This document shows, piece after piece, positions 1 to 9,196 of a stretch of 64,000 bases of DNA. The notes beneath the pieces were generated by a model. That model was not told the DNA's origin. It worked only from the letters and a program-made list of their open reading frames with translations, and searched no databases. The DNA comes from Chloroflexota bacterium (GTDB lineage Bacteria; Chloroflexota; Anaerolineae; J036; Brachytrichaceae), in the NCBI GenBank assembly GCA_023382055.1, contig JAMCQN010000177.1, positions 1-64,000 on the forward strand. The letters are read 5' to 3'. Each line of letters opens with the position of its first letter. Positions within the stretch are counted from its first letter, which is position 1. Made by a program: the position numbers and the translations under genes.

Positions 1-1496
1 CGCTCAACATGTACGCCTCGATCTTCACGACGCCGCCCGGTTGCATCGATGTACCACCAGTCATCCTCAAAAGCCCTGCGGCCATTGCCCGCCCATCCGG
101 ATAAATCGACCTGACCTTTCCCGCTGACGGGTTCTTTCGAGCCATCTCGCGAGGGATCGACATACCGGCTGAACCAGTCAATCAGCATCCCGCGCAACTC
201 CTGCTTCCGCGCGGCATAACCAGGATCATTGACCAGGTTATCCGCTTCGCCAGGGTCAGTAGCCAGGTGATAGAGTTCGTGCGGGCCGTATGGATAACGG
301 TGCACGTACTTCCATTCGCGGGTGCGAATCATGCGCACCGGTCCATACTCGTCGCACACGATTACGTGATCGCGTTGCTGGAATGTCTCGTTGCGCAACA
401 GCGCGGCGAAGCTGCGACCAGGCAGAGCGCGGGCTTCACTGTTCTGAATGCCCGTGTAGTCCAGGAGGGTTGGCATGATGTCGCAGTGGCTGAGCAGGTG
501 ATCGTCGAGGACGCCTGCCGGGATATGGCCGGGGCGCGATATTAACATCGGCACTTTCACAGACGAGTCGTACATGTTGAGCGGGAAGGTGCCGTTGCCT
601 TTACCCCAGATGCCGTGATGACCCATGTTCATCCCATTGTCGCTGCTGAATAGGACCAGCGTGTTGTCGCGCAATCCGAGCGCCTCCAGCCGATCGAGAA
701 TCTGGCCGACGCCGCGATCCAAACCGCTGATGGCGGCGTAGTATCCCGTCAATAGTTCGATGCGCCGTTCGCCCGCGCCGCGTGGAGCGCTGTTGATCTG
801 CCATGGATGAGGCGGGCCATCGGGGCAAGTCTCGAAGCGACACCCTTCGTATAAGGCAGTCAAATCGGGCGGATGTTGCCCGCGCTCCCACGGCGAGTGG
901 GGCGCCGTATAGTGAACGCTGAGATAAAACGGGGTCGTATTACCGGCCTGATCATGCAGGAACTTGAGACCGCCTTCGGTGATGACATCGGTGAGATAAC
1001 GCGGGTCTGTCTCCAGCCGGCCATCGCGGATGATCTGCGCGCCGTGGTAGTCGCCGCCGCCCCAGGGAAAAACGCGCCAATAGGAAAAGCCTTTCTGCGG
1101 ATGTATGCTGTCGCCGAGATGCCATTTCCCGCTCAGGCCACAGATATAACCGCGTTCGGCCAGCATATCGGTGTACCCTCGCATGCCGTGTAGATACGCG
1201 ATGGCGGATCGATCATCGGGCTGTCCATCTCCTTCCACGCCCACCATGTTGCCGCGCCTCAGCCAGTCGTGTATGCCGTGCTGCGATGGAATGCGCCCTG
1301 TCAGTATGGAGGCGCGCGCCGGGGAACACACCGGCGAGGCGCAGAAGAATTGTTCGAAACGCATGCCGCTGGCGGCAATGCGGTTGAGGTTGGGCGTGCG
1401 GATTTCCTGGTTGCCCGCGCAGCCCATTGCCCATGCGCCCTGGTCATCCGTCAAGATGAACACGATATTCGGTTGCGAGGGATCTCTACTCGCCAT
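1..1496 (-). CDS. Sulfatase (arylsulfatase family), C-terminus cut by window edge
   Basis: The minus frame is open from an ATG at 1496 to the left edge, giving about 498 residues without a stop. It hydrolyses sulfate esters, probably on polysaccharides. The N-terminus has the sulfatase opening NIVFILTDDQG (residues 10-20), with Asp17 and Asp18 as metal ligands. The sulfatase signature VCSPARASILTG follows (about 56-67); Cys57 would be converted to formylglycine by a maturase not seen here. Further family motifs are SGKWHLG and SSDNGMNMGHHGIWGKG. No signal peptide is evident, so it may act in the cytoplasm. It lies downstream of the alpha-L-fucosidase on the same strand with a gap of about 135 bases, which suggests joint attack on sulfated fucose-containing glycans. 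The exact substrate cannot be read from sequence. Confidence 0.93.
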   Translation of the reverse strand, partial: MASRDPSQPNIVFILTDDQGAWAMGCAGNQEIRTPNLNRIAASGMRFEQFFCASPVCSPARASILTGRIPSQHGIHDWLRRGNMVGVEGDGQPDDRSAIAYLHGMRGYTDMLAERGYICGLSGKWHLGDSIHPQKGFSYWRVFPWGGGDYHGAQIIRDGRLETDPRYLTDVITEGGLKFLHDQAGNTTPFYLSVHYTAPHSPWERGQHPPDLTALYEGCRFETCPDGPPHPWQINSAPRGAGERRIELLTGYYAAISGLDRGVGQILDRLEALGLRDNTLVLFSSDNGMNMGHHGIWGKGNGTFPLNMYDSSVKVPMLISRPGHIPAGVLDDHLLSHCDIMPTLLDYTGIQNSEARALPGRSFAALLRNETFQQRDHVIVCDEYGPVRMIRTREWKYVHRYPYGPHELYHLATDPGEADNLVNDPGYAARKQELRGMLIDWFSRYVDPSRDGSKEPVSGKGQVDLSGWAGNGRRAFEDDWWYIDATGRRREDRGVHVE

Positions 1497-1630
1497 GCTT
1501 TACTCCACAATGCATCGGAATTGCAGCGGCATCAGCCTGTTGAAATGGCGACGCATTTAGTGACGTGTGATGACTTATTATCGTCGCGCAATGATGGCGA
1601 GTTGTTCAAGTGTATTACTGAACCGAGCGC

Positions 1631-3418
1631 CTATTGTGATGCGGTCAAGCGCAATGCAGCGAGAGCTAAACCGACGCCGTTGTTCGGGCGAATCGCGAGT
1701 GCAATCAGCTTTACGGTTTGCAGGCCGGCGCTTGCGAAATAGAGATCGCCGCAGTGGGTGACCGCTTGAGCATAGCAGCGCGTTTCGGGGCGTGTGATCA
1801 TTTCGTCGGCGCTGATGCGCGCCTGTATCGCCGTGTCATCGGTTTCTATCCGCACCGCATGTCCCCCTTGCCATGGGGCGCTATGGCGCTGCGCCGATGT
1901 GATGATATCTACGCTGTAGTATCCCGCCTCAGGCAGGTGTATGTCCCACTCGATTGCATCCACCGGATCCAGCCAGTTGGTCAGGATGCCGGCTCTGTCC
2001 ACTTCCGGCGCCGCAGCAGAGAGCGCCTGCACGCGCCCGCAATCTGCCGGGAGCACGATAACCCCTTGCTGTAAGGTAAGTGTCTGATCGACCTCTGCGT
2101 CACCCTCCAGTTCGAGTGTGACCACGGGCATCAGTTCAGCAGGCGCTTCTCGCGGCAAATCGAGTGTTAATGCTGTTTTATGGACATCGGGATCGATGGC
2201 TTGGGTAAAACCAATCTCACGGCGCGGTGTGGGGTCGGCTGATGCGGTTTTCGTGCAAGCCCGCACAACCCGCGTGCGCAGTCCGTGCAATGTGAAAGCG
2301 CTTGCGGGCCAGTTTCGGAACAGCAGGTTCAACCGGGCCGTTTGCCCATCAACGCCGAGGTGTTGGGTGACAGCGCCCCAGTCGAAATCATAGGGGTAGG
2401 GGCTCTGGCGCGCGTTGTGGATAGCGTCGCCGTTCACCGACATCCACGCGCCGATTTCGCGCAGGATACTTACCGATGCGGCGGGGAACGCGCCGTCGGG
2501 TTGCGGGCCGATATTCAGCAGATAATTCACATTCTTGCCGGCCAACCCGGCCAGTACGCCCAGCGTGTCCGCAGCGGATTTCCAGTTGTTGTCGAAATAC
2601 TTATAGCCCCACGTGTCATTCAGTGTCGCGGGTGTCTCCCATGCACCCTCCACTTGCCCGGAGGGTACCTGGTTATCGCCCATACTGCCGTAGTCGCCCA
2701 GGCCATTGCCGATGCGGGTGTTGATAAGGCAGTTCGGCTGCAACTCGCGCACCAGGTCGTGCAATTCCTGGGATTGCTGCGCGTTGATAGTGACGGGGCA
2801 ATCAAACCAGATCAGGCCGACCGTGCCATACTGTGTCAGCAATTCGCGCACCTGCGGTTTCACTTTGGCTTCAAAGTACCGGGCGTAGTTCTTCGCGGCG
2901 TAATCGGGGAAATCCCAGTCGTTGCCCCAGCTCATGCCGAAGTTGCGCGGGTATTGCGGACCGGGATCGCCGCCGTCTGCTTCATGCCAGTCCAGATCCT
3001 GCGAATAGTACAAACCGAGTTTCAACCCGCCGCGCGCACAGGCGTCCGCCAGTTCCATGAGCGGGTCGCGCCCGAATGGCGTGGCATCCACGATGTTGAA
3101 ACGGCTGCATGCCGAGTGGTACATCGCGAATCCTTCGTGATGTTTGGCCGTGAAAACGATGTAACGCATGCCGGCCTGCCTGGCCAGCTGCACCCAGGCA
3201 TCGGCGTCAAACTGCTGCGGATTGAACCGTTCTGCCAGTTTTGCATATTCAGCGCCGGGGATGCGGTATCGGCTCATGATCCACTCGCCGATGTAATCCA
3301 TGCGTTGTCCCTGCCACTCGCCAGCCAGGACGCTGTATAACCCCCAGTGCACGAATAACCCGAAGCGGGCATCCATAAACCACTGCAGGCGTTTTTCTTC
3401 GGTCATGATGGTCTCCAT
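1631..3418 (-). CDS. Alpha-L-fucosidase, GH29
   Basis: A retaining GH29 alpha-L-fucosidase that removes terminal alpha-L-fucose. The catalytic barrel fills roughly the first 350 residues, with family motifs FGLFVHWGLYS, TAKHHEGFAMYHS and GLIWFDCP. Asp in WFD (about residue 206) is the expected nucleophile. The C-terminal 250 residues look like beta-rich accessory domains. There is no signal peptide, so it probably acts on imported oligosaccharides. Start choice: an in-frame TTG lies at 3439, ATG at 3418 and ATG at 3406. The last has GGAG six bases upstream and may be the true start. The sulfatase follows and a peptidase E-like gene precedes on the same strand, consistent with one transcription unit. 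Confidence 0.93.
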   Translation of the reverse strand: METIMTEEKRLQWFMDARFGLFVHWGLYSVLAGEWQGQRMDYIGEWIMSRYRIPGAEYAKLAERFNPQQFDADAWVQLARQAGMRYIVFTAKHHEGFAMYHSACSRFNIVDATPFGRDPLMELADACARGGLKLGLYYSQDLDWHEADGGDPGPQYPRNFGMSWGNDWDFPDYAAKNYARYFEAKVKPQVRELLTQYGTVGLIWFDCPVTINAQQSQELHDLVRELQPNCLINTRIGNGLGDYGSMGDNQVPSGQVEGAWETPATLNDTWGYKYFDNNWKSAADTLGVLAGLAGKNVNYLLNIGPQPDGAFPAASVSILREIGAWMSVNGDAIHNARQSPYPYDFDWGAVTQHLGVDGQTARLNLLFRNWPASAFTLHGLRTRVVRACTKTASADPTPRREIGFTQAIDPDVHKTALTLDLPREAPAELMPVVTLELEGDAEVDQTLTLQQGVIVLPADCGRVQALSAAAPEVDRAGILTNWLDPVDAIEWDIHLPEAGYYSVDIITSAQRHSAPWQGGHAVRIETDDTAIQARISADEMITRPETRCYAQAVTHCGDLYFASAGLQTVKLIALAIRPNNGVGLALAALRLTASQ

Positions 3419-3475
3419 GGTTTCACCGTGTTCTCTCAATGTTAATTATTGCGCAACTGCCGCGCGCGCCTGCGG

Positions 3476-4171
3476 CTAACCCAGGTAGCGCGCGGGCAAC
3501 TGTGTTTCGACGACCTCGCCGCCAGCCAGTTGCAGGCGGTACGCTTTGGCCGCCGGTCGCGAACTGACCACATGAGCGAGCGATTCGTCAACGAAGTGCA
3601 GGGCGGCGCCGTCTTCGACGCCGTACCCGGGCGCTATTTTCGCTTCACGAATCAGACGATGATAGGCGGGACGCCGGCCTGGTTCGCCGTCGTAGTGGGG
3701 GCTGCAACTACCCGATAGAAACCCAAGGCACTCCAACACAGTGAGATGACCGGGGATCGAGTCGGTAATGCACTGTTCAAACCAGCAGTTTGCCCCCGCG
3801 CTGATGCCGCATAACAGAATACCGTTCTGCCATGCTTGACGCAGGATACGCGGCATGTCCCATTCGCGCCACAGCGCCAGCATACTTTTTGTGTTGCCGC
3901 CGCCGACGTAAATCGCGTCTTTGGCCATGATGAAGCTTTCCAGGTCGTTCGTGGAAGGATTGACCAACATCAGGTGGGATGGCTGGCAATCGAGCGTTGT
4001 GAACGCTGCATTGAACTTGACGACGTAGTCCAGTGAATCGCCGCTTGCCGTCGGCAGGAAACATACGCGCGGATGCGGTTTGCCCGTCTGTGCCAGGATG
4101 TATCGATCAAGCAGCAGGTTGTCGGGTTCCATTGAGAAACCGCCGCCGCCGAGCGCGATGATCTGTTGCAT
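3476..4171 (-). CDS. Peptidase E-like (S51) protein
   Basis: About 231 residues, the usual size for the S51 family (peptidase E, an aspartyl dipeptidase; cyanophycinase is related). The N-terminus MQQIIALGGGGFSMEPDN matches family members. YVGGGNTKSML and the nucleophile elbow GISAGANCWF, with the catalytic Ser, are clear. The reading frame extends upstream to ATGs at 4198 and 4216, but 4216 lies inside an intrinsic terminator stem that ends the preceding gene. I therefore prefer the ATG at 4171, which also fits the family N-terminus. No good ribosome binding site is visible for any start. The product is probably cytoplasmic. Its place ahead of the fucosidase may be incidental. Confidence 0.87.
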   Translation of the reverse strand: MQQIIALGGGGFSMEPDNLLLDRYILAQTGKPHPRVCFLPTASGDSLDYVVKFNAAFTTLDCQPSHLMLVNPSTNDLESFIMAKDAIYVGGGNTKSMLALWREWDMPRILRQAWQNGILLCGISAGANCWFEQCITDSIPGHLTVLECLGFLSGSCSPHYDGEPGRRPAYHRLIREAKIAPGYGVEDGAALHFVDESLAHVVSSRPAAKAYRLQLAGGEVVETQLPARYLG

Positions 4172-4207
4172 GGTTGGGATTGTAGTCTTTTGCGGCATGA
4201 CATGCGG

Positions 4208-4243
4208 AAAAAGCATACGACGGCAGTCAGGCTGCCGTCGTAT
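4208..4243 (-). terminator. Intrinsic terminator of the DegP-like gene
   Basis: A perfect 12-bp inverted repeat (arms 4215-4226 and 4232-4243, 5-nt loop) is followed on the minus strand by five T (4212-4208). It lies 31 bases past the stop codon of the DegP-like gene and overlaps the first in-frame ATG of the peptidase E-like gene. Confidence 0.85.
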
Positions 4244-4274
4244 ACCAAGGGGGAGAAGGAATGCTGATCTCGGA

Positions 4275-5519
4275 CTACTGCGCGGGCAGTTCGGCCAGCG
4301 TTACCGTCAGTGTCAGCGTGCGTGTGCCGCGCACGACCTTCAGTTCGATCTTGTCGTCGGGCTTATGCGTGCTGAGCACGCGCGCCAGGCTCGATTCATC
4401 GACCAGGTTTTTACCGTCGGCTGCCGTAATGATGTCCTGCTGCTGCAGTCCGGCTTTGGATGCCGGGGAGTTGCTGACGACGCTCATCACCACGATACCG
4501 CTCTTCTGTGTCGTGCCCAGGCGGGACGCGATCATGGCGTTCAACGGCAGGTAGCGGATGCCCAGATACGTGTGGGTCACATGACCCGTAGCAACAAGCT
4601 GATCGGCAATCGGCCGCGCCGCCGCCAGCGAGATCGCGAAGCCGATGCCCTGCGACGGTACGCCGGGCTCAGCCTGGCCTGCCACGAGGGTGTTGATGCC
4701 GATCACCTGACCAGACAGGTTCACCAACGGCCCACCCGAGTTGCCGGGGTTAATCGGGGCGCTGGTCTGGATGGCGTCGAACAGGAAGGGGGCGTTACCG
4801 TTTTGATCGGCGGGTTCCTGCACGGTGCGGCCTACGGCGCTGACGACGCCCGCTGTCACTGTTGGACCGCCGGGGAGCGCCAGGGCGTTGCCGATTGCGA
4901 CGACCCAGTCGCCGACCTGAAGCTGGTTAGAGTCGCCCAACTGCGCCACTGGCAGATTGGCGCCGCTGATCTGCAATACAGCCAGGTCGGTCTGCGGATC
5001 GGCGCCGACGACTTTGGCCGGGAATGACCGCCCATCGGGCAGGGATACCAGCAGCTTATCTGCGCCCGCGATGACGTGGTTGTTGGTCAGGATGTGTCCC
5101 TGCGCATCATAAATCACGCCGGAGCCGACGCCTGCGGGAACGCTGGTGCTCTGGTTAAACTGGTCGATTTGCACCTGTTGATTGGTGATCTGGACGACGG
5201 CAGGCTTGACCCGTGCCGCCACGTCGCGCACCGCCGTCGCAAAATTGCTGCTGGTAATAGGCGCCGACGATGTCGTCGGGCTGGTCTGCTGCGCGGCGTC
5301 AATGGTATGTGAAACTACTGGCGCGAGTGAGCTGGTCGTCTGATTCGCCGCCTGTAACGCCGTCTTGGTAACGGCATTACTCGCCGCCGCCGCCGTATTG
5401 ATCGCCGTGCTTGATTGCACCGCGCTTAAGCCATTGAACTGGCAACCCGCTATCAGCAATACCATTGATGTTGCCGCGAGAAGCTGTACGCCAACGCGGC
5501 CTGTGTGTTTCAAGTTCAT
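4275..5519 (-). CDS. DegP/HtrA-type serine protease, lipoprotein with PDZ domain
   Basis: 414 residues. An S1C trypsin-like protease for envelope protein quality control. The signal peptide ends in lipobox LIAGC (Cys26), so it is predicted to be lipid-anchored outside the membrane. An Ala/Ser/Thr-rich linker of about 65 residues precedes the protease domain. Catalytic triad: His148 (TNNHVI), Asp178 (QTDLAVLQI) and Ser261 (GNSGGP). A single C-terminal PDZ domain (about 310-410) contains YLGIRYLPL and SPASKAGLQQQDII. The start at 5519 is set by GGAGG followed by TAATC and ATG; the longer frame from 5543 lacks such a site. An intrinsic terminator follows at once, so the gene is probably monocistronic. 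Confidence 0.95.
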   Translation of the reverse strand: MNLKHTGRVGVQLLAATSMVLLIAGCQFNGLSAVQSSTAINTAAAASNAVTKTALQAANQTTSSLAPVVSHTIDAAQQTSPTTSSAPITSSNFATAVRDVAARVKPAVVQITNQQVQIDQFNQSTSVPAGVGSGVIYDAQGHILTNNHVIAGADKLLVSLPDGRSFPAKVVGADPQTDLAVLQISGANLPVAQLGDSNQLQVGDWVVAIGNALALPGGPTVTAGVVSAVGRTVQEPADQNGNAPFLFDAIQTSAPINPGNSGGPLVNLSGQVIGINTLVAGQAEPGVPSQGIGFAISLAAARPIADQLVATGHVTHTYLGIRYLPLNAMIASRLGTTQKSGIVVMSVVSNSPASKAGLQQQDIITAADGKNLVDESSLARVLSTHKPDDKIELKVVRGTRTLTLTVTLAELPAQ

Positions 5520-5679
5520 GATTACCTCCACTCGACTTTGCATTTACTCATATCGATTCGTAGGTTCCGTAACGATCGAAATTTCCTTAATGAATGTAGG
5601 CGCAGCTTCTTAGGTAAAGATGAGCAGGCGATTGATGGCGCGTATAAAGTGTGTTACGGATTCTTAACATACGCTTGTT

Positions 5680-5708
5680 TTGCCTGTTGCCGGAGCGGGT
5701 AATAGAAT
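5680..5708 (+). promoter_or_regulatory. Sigma70-like promoter for the aldo/keto reductase operon
   Basis: TTGCCT (5680-5685), a 17-base spacer and TAGAAT (5703-5708). The predicted start near 5715 leaves a leader of about 75 bases before the ATG at 5790. The rest of the 5520-5789 gap also holds the unassigned promoter of the divergent protease gene. Confidence 0.5.
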
Positions 5709-5789
5709 CAATACTGGATATCCGGACCATAGGCCATCACACGGTATGCAGATGGCTCCAACCTTAAATATCCCGTGAGGAAAATGGGT

Positions 5790-6773
5790 ATGAAAACACG
5801 ACTGCTTGGCAAGACCGGGTTACAGGTGAGTGAACTCGCCCTGGGCGGATTATTTGTCTCATCATATGGAGGCGATTATGACCAGGCCCGCGCAGCGATC
5901 CACCGCGCGCTGGAGTTGGGGGTGAACTACATCGACACCGCGCCCGGTTACGGCAACAGCGAGGAGGTGCTGGGCAAGGCGCTGGACGGTGTAAAAACGC
6001 CTTTTATCATGTCCACCAAGCTGGGCGGGCGTCCGCAGCCGTTTAAGCCGCAGGACCGCGACAGCCTGATGTTTTCGGTCGAAGAAAGCCTGCGCATCCT
6101 CAAACGCGACCATATCGACATTCTGATGATTCACGAGCCCGATCGGCCGGGCCAGTACAACTGGTGGTCGGACCCGGTCAATTTCGATGGCCCGGTCATG
6201 GGTGTACTGGCTGACTTGAAGCGCCAGGGCATCGTTCGTTATATTGGTCTGGGCGGCACTACGGCTTATGAACTGCCGCATATCATCAACACCGGCCGCT
6301 TTGACGTCGTCCTGACGGCATTCAATTACAGCCTGTTGTGGCGAGAGGCCGAGCGCGAAGTGCTGCCGGCAGCCATCAGGCAGGGCATGGGCATCGTCAT
6401 CGGATCGCCGCTGCAACAGGGAGCGTTAGCGCGCCGCTATGATGAGGAAGTGCGCCACGGCGCGCGCTGGCTGAGTTCGCCGCGCCGCGCTCAATATATC
6501 GCGCTGTACGACTTCCTCGATGAAGTCGGCATCCCCCTTGCGGAGCTTGGCCTGCGTTTTGTCCTGTCTAACCCGCATATCTCATGCACGTTGATGGGCG
6601 CGCGCTCGCGCGAGGAAGTGGAGCAGAATGTCGCCGCCGCCGAGAAAGGCCCTCTGCCTGCGGATGTACTGGCGCGTCTGGATCAGATTGCCGCCATGGC
6701 GCCATTCCGGCCATTCGAGGAGCCGTTCGGTCTGCCCTTCAACCGCGAATACTGGGGCCCGGCGATAGCGTGA
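5790..6773 (+). CDS. Aldo/keto reductase
   Basis: 327 residues. An NAD(P)H-dependent oxidoreductase of the AKR TIM-barrel superfamily, probably oxidising or reducing a sugar or sugar lactone. The catalytic tetrad is complete: Asp49 and Tyr54 in YIDTAPGYGNSE, Lys77 in MSTKLGG and His115 in MIHEPD. Overall it resembles the AKR branch that holds L-fucose/D-threo-aldose dehydrogenases, which would fit the nearby fucosidase; this assignment is inference. GTGAGG lies 9 bases before the ATG at 5790. The longer frame from GTG 5775 starts inside that site. It is the first gene of a tight plus-strand run with the zinc dehydrogenase and the D-aminopeptidase. Confidence 0.92.
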   Translation: MKTRLLGKTGLQVSELALGGLFVSSYGGDYDQARAAIHRALELGVNYIDTAPGYGNSEEVLGKALDGVKTPFIMSTKLGGRPQPFKPQDRDSLMFSVEESLRILKRDHIDILMIHEPDRPGQYNWWSDPVNFDGPVMGVLADLKRQGIVRYIGLGGTTAYELPHIINTGRFDVVLTAFNYSLLWREAEREVLPAAIRQGMGIVIGSPLQQGALARRYDEEVRHGARWLSSPRRAQYIALYDFLDEVGIPLAELGLRFVLSNPHISCTLMGARSREEVEQNVAAAEKGPLPADVLARLDQIAAMAPFRPFEEPFGLPFNREYWGPAIA

Positions 6774-6808
6774 TGAGCCCGGATACGATCCATACACATG
6801 GGTAACCT

Positions 6809-7831
6809 ATGAAAGCTGCAATAGTTGAAAAGCCGGGAGTCCTCGTCGTCAGGGACATTCCCGCACCCGAATATGGCGATTATGATGCGTTATGCGAGAT
6901 GTTGTATGGCGCGACCTGCACCGGCACCGATCAACATTTGATCGCCGGGCGCTTCCCGTGGCCGGTGCGTTACCCCACGATCATCGGGCATGAGAGCATC
7001 GGTAGAGTGGTGCAGGTGGGCAAACGCGTGCGCAACTACAAGATCGGCGACCTGGTGACACGCGTAGGCGCCCCAGCCGGCGGTGAACTCGATGTCAACT
7101 GGGGCGGGTACGCTCAGTTCGGTGTAGCTCGCGACCATTGGGCGATGCGCGCTGACGGCTTGCCCGCCAGTGCGTGGAACGCGTACCGCATCAATCAGGT
7201 ATTGCCGCCCGATTTCGACCCGGCAGCGGCCACCATGATCATTACCTGGCGCGAAACGCTGAGCTATCTGAGGCGCATGGGAGTGAATGGGGGATCGAGT
7301 GTGCTGGTGAGTGGAACCGGCGGCAATGGGCTCTCGTTTGCGGCGCATGCGCATAACCGTGGCGCGCACACGGTGGTGGCCGTGGGCAGCGCTATGCGGG
7401 AGGAGATATCGCGCGCCGTGGGCGCCGATCAATTCTACGATTACCGCAATCCGGACCTGGTGGAACGCATCGCGGCGGCGCATCCGGACGGCTTTGACTT
7501 CATCATCGACGCGGTCGGAAAGGTAGGCGAACTCGATGGTCTGCTGCCGCTCGTGCGCCACGGTGGAACGGTCGGCATATATGGGATAGACGACTGGGGC
7601 AAGTGCGCATTGAATCCCACTCGCGCGCGCGGCACGTTCACTTTCTACAACGGCGGATACGATGAGGAAGAGACCCATGCCGAGATTGTCGCGATGATCC
7701 AGGGTGGTGCGCTCAAGGCCGGCAACTGGCTGGACCTGGAGCATCCATTTAACCTGACCGATATTAACCTTGCCTTTGATGCGCTGCGCGAACGAAAGAT
7801 GATCAAGGCAGTGATTAAATTGTCCAATTGA
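6809..7831 (+). CDS. Zinc-dependent alcohol/polyol dehydrogenase (MDR family)
   Basis: 340 residues. Medium-chain dehydrogenase: a GroES-like catalytic domain (1-150) followed by a Rossmann NAD(P) domain with VSGTGGNG (about 167-174). Catalytic zinc ligands are visible as Cys37 (ATCTGTD), His61 and Glu62 (IIGHESIG), as in sorbitol and threonine dehydrogenases. The four-cysteine structural-zinc lobe is absent. It starts 35 bases after the aldo/keto reductase and its stop runs directly into the next gene, so the three are probably co-transcribed and act in one sugar or polyol oxidation route. The substrate cannot be specified from sequence. Confidence 0.92.
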   Translation: MKAAIVEKPGVLVVRDIPAPEYGDYDALCEMLYGATCTGTDQHLIAGRFPWPVRYPTIIGHESIGRVVQVGKRVRNYKIGDLVTRVGAPAGGELDVNWGGYAQFGVARDHWAMRADGLPASAWNAYRINQVLPPDFDPAAATMIITWRETLSYLRRMGVNGGSSVLVSGTGGNGLSFAAHAHNRGAHTVVAVGSAMREEISRAVGADQFYDYRNPDLVERIAAAHPDGFDFIIDAVGKVGELDGLLPLVRHGGTVGIYGIDDWGKCALNPTRARGTFTFYNGGYDEEETHAEIVAMIQGGALKAGNWLDLEHPFNLTDINLAFDALRERKMIKAVIKLSN

Positions 7832-7836
7832 AAACC

Positions 7837-8688
7837 ATGCGAATCTATCTGATGACTGATCTCGAAGGCGTCGCCGGGGTGCTCAATTTCCAGGACTGGT
7901 GCCTGCCGGAATCGCGTTATTACGACCTGGCCAAGGAGTTGCTGACATCAGAGGTCAACGCAGCGGTAGAAGGTTTCTTTGCCGCAGGCGCAAAGGAGAT
8001 ACTGGTCGTGGATGGGCACGGCGCGGGAGGCATCAATCCTAAGTTGCTGCACAAACGCGTCGAGCTGATGCGCGGCCTGGGCATGGGCTGGCCGTTCCTG
8101 TTGAACGAAGGGTATGACGCCGTTGCCTGGGTGGGTCAACATGCCAAGGCTGGCACGGAATACGCGCACCTGGCGCATACGCAGTCGCTGCGCTATCTGG
8201 ACCTGTCGGTCAACGACGTATCCATCGGCGAGTTCGGCCAGTTGGCGCTGTGCGCCGGCGAGTTGGACGCGCCTACGATCTTTTTCTCGGGCGACAGCGC
8301 GGGCTGCCTGGAGGCCCAGCGACTGACGCCGGGCATCGAAACCGTCAGCGTGAAACGCGGCACGCAATCGGCCGGCGGCGACGATCTTGACGCCGATCAA
8401 TATATGCTTCACAACAGCGGCGCCATCCACCGCCATCCGGAACGCGCGCGCGAGTTGATCCGCGAGGGTGCGGAACGCGCATTGCAGGCCTTCGGCTCGC
8501 GCAAGCCGCATGTTTCACCGCTGCTCATCCCCCCATACCGGCGCGTAGCGATCTTTCGCGGCGATGCCACTCATCCGAGGACGATCTCGGTTGAGACTCA
8601 CCCGGACAGTTTGATTGATCTTATGAATATGCCTTTTCACCCGGCGCCGTTGCCGTCCGACACGCCGGATGGTGGATCGAGCGCGTAA
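7837..8688 (+). CDS. M55 family D-aminopeptidase (DppA-like)
   Basis: About 283 residues. It matches the M55 zinc D-aminopeptidases related to Bacillus DppA, which release N-terminal D-amino acids from short peptides. The zinc ligands recognisable by position are Asp8 and Glu10 (MTDLEG), His61 (VDGHG), His102 (VGQHAKAG) and Glu132 (SIGEFG), closely matching the known spacing in DppA. The protein is cytoplasmic, and the family forms decamers. A TTG at 7828 overlaps the upstream stop as TTGA and could be the real, coupled start; ATG 7837 is the conservative choice. Here it sits among sugar dehydrogenases rather than peptide transporters. Confidence 0.9.
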   Translation: MRIYLMTDLEGVAGVLNFQDWCLPESRYYDLAKELLTSEVNAAVEGFFAAGAKEILVVDGHGAGGINPKLLHKRVELMRGLGMGWPFLLNEGYDAVAWVGQHAKAGTEYAHLAHTQSLRYLDLSVNDVSIGEFGQLALCAGELDAPTIFFSGDSAGCLEAQRLTPGIETVSVKRGTQSAGGDDLDADQYMLHNSGAIHRHPERARELIREGAERALQAFGSRKPHVSPLLIPPYRRVAIFRGDATHPRTISVETHPDSLIDLMNMPFHPAPLPSDTPDGGSSA

Positions 8689-8736
8689 TTGGCAATACGG
8701 CCTGTCGCAACTGCGGCATGGCCGAGGAGTAAAACG

Positions 8737-9174
8737 ATGTTGTGGGTTACCCGTTCGCACGTGCATGTCGATCGCGTGGCCTGTCCCTGGCTTATCAGCC
8801 GGTTCATCGACAATAATGCCGAGTTTCTGTTCGTCCCGAAAAACCAGGCTGCCAAAGTGACCGCCGAGAGCGGCGCCATCCCATTCGATGCGCCCGGCGT
8901 GGAGTTGGGACATGTCGATAATCGCTGCTCTTTCGAGTCGTTGATACTGAAGTATGAGTTGACGGATCCAGCGCTGGGTCGCCTGGCGAAAATCATCCAT
9001 GCTGCCGACATCGCCGCGGATATCGACACAGACCCCATTGCGCGCGGTCTGGAGGCGATTGCGCAAGGCTTCAGCCTGCGTTATCCTGACGACGAAGAGA
9101 ACCTGTCGCACCAGTTTGAGGTCTATGATGCCCTCTACGCCTGGTGCCGTCTGCAGGTTGCCAAAGAAAAATAA
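8737..9174 (+). CDS. ChrB C-terminal domain-like protein
   Basis: 145 residues. The sequence opens WVTRSHVHVDRVACPWLISR and continues FIDNNAEFLFVP, the pattern of the C-terminal domain of chromate-resistance regulator ChrB. In ChrB this domain follows a separate N-terminal region; here it stands alone. No chrA transporter is nearby, so a role in chromate resistance is not supported. Conserved His/Asp/Cys residues hint at metal binding, but the activity is unknown. The start at 8737 is set by CGAGGAG about seven bases upstream; the frame extends to 8689 without a comparable site. Expression with the flanking D-aminopeptidase and URO-D genes is likely. Confidence 0.82.
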   Translation: MLWVTRSHVHVDRVACPWLISRFIDNNAEFLFVPKNQAAKVTAESGAIPFDAPGVELGHVDNRCSFESLILKYELTDPALGRLAKIIHAADIAADIDTDPIARGLEAIAQGFSLRYPDDEENLSHQFEVYDALYAWCRLQVAKEK

Positions 9175-9196
9175 TCTCATTCCACGGAGGAGCACA

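Noticed and set aside
2285-3340. 351-codon plus-strand frame opposite the fucosidase gene
   Set aside because: It is antisense to clear GH29 motifs, has no family features and reflects the GC-rich codon pattern.
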